A stretch of DNA of 64,000 nucleotides. Source: SLRI01 sp942491185. GTDB lineage: Bacteria > Pseudomonadota > Alphaproteobacteria > Geminicoccales > Geminicoccaceae. The translations under genes were made by a program, and so were the position numbers. Positions 63,976 through 64,000 of this stretch are shown here, piece after piece; position 1 is the first letter of the stretch; every line of letters begins with the position of its first letter. The stretch spans positions 62,001-126,000 of the forward strand of contig CALOAB010000010.1 in NCBI GenBank assembly GCA_942491185.1, read 5' to 3'. The notes under the pieces are model-generated. The model made no database searches, was not told where the DNA came from, and worked only from the letters and a program-made list of their open reading frames with translations.

Positions 63976-64000
63976 GGCGTCCGCCTGCGGCGAAAACGTG

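Overview
The window comes from a high-GC alphaproteobacterium, most likely a Rhodospirillales/Geminicoccales-type lineage. The evidence is the purC-purS pair, an ATP12-type F1 chaperone, a str-S10-spc-alpha ribosomal superoperon running without a break into a Do-type protease, rarA and rluC, and GTG/TTG starts with good Shine-Dalgarno sites. The placement is inferred from gene content only. The window has two contrasting halves.

Left half (about 1-27,400) is a mosaic accessory/metabolic region with much gene decay. From the left it holds a degenerate TPR array recombined onto a truncated YgiT-type zinc-finger gene; a class I aldolase-like gene; a dense tandem/palindromic repeat block; a minus-strand run (purS, purC, AIM24, a TAXI solute-binding protein overlapping a DUF4239 membrane protein, and a frameshifted nadE); a plus-strand run (LysR regulator, FAD oxidoreductase, FGGY kinase); IS30 and IS3 remnants; a wrecked exopolysaccharide locus (sugar transferase with a frameshift, Wzc-like gene split by an IS1380 remnant); a putative sulfoglycolysis-type cluster (hydroxyacid dehydrogenase divergent from PfkB kinase, LacD-type aldolase and FucI-type isomerase); a frameshifted AI-2E permease; a small lipoprotein; and the decayed remains of a polyamine operon (substrate-binding fragment, intact nitrilase, internally deleted acetylpolyamine amidohydrolase).

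Right half (about 26,000-64,000, almost all minus strand) is conserved housekeeping DNA. Transcription runs from high to low coordinates: tRNA-Tyr, tRNA-Gly, tuf copy 2, tRNA-Trp, secE, nusG, rplKAJL, rpoBC, rpsLG, fusA, tuf copy 1, the S10 genes (rpsJ to rpsQ), the spc genes (rplN to adk), the alpha genes (rpsM, rpsK, rpoA, rplQ), then a Do-type protease, rarA, rluC, a plus-strand Uma2 gene, a HAD phosphatase and ATP12. Candidate sigma-70-type promoters are visible before tRNA-Trp/secE, rplJ, rpsL and rpsM, and a strong intrinsic terminator follows rpoC.

The most interesting element is the 18.1-22.4 kb cluster. The PfkB kinase carries Lys27, Asn109 and an Arg in a DTRW motif, matching what I recall of the sulfonate-binding residues of 6-deoxy-6-sulfofructose kinase (YihV). 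It is translationally coupled to an aldolase and an isomerase of the right families for an isomerase-kinase-aldolase sulfosugar pathway. A second point is that six or more single-base frameshifts, several in short G/C runs, lie in the left half, while the roughly 30-kb ribosomal/RNA-polymerase block is almost entirely open. This raises the question of real decay versus sequence error.
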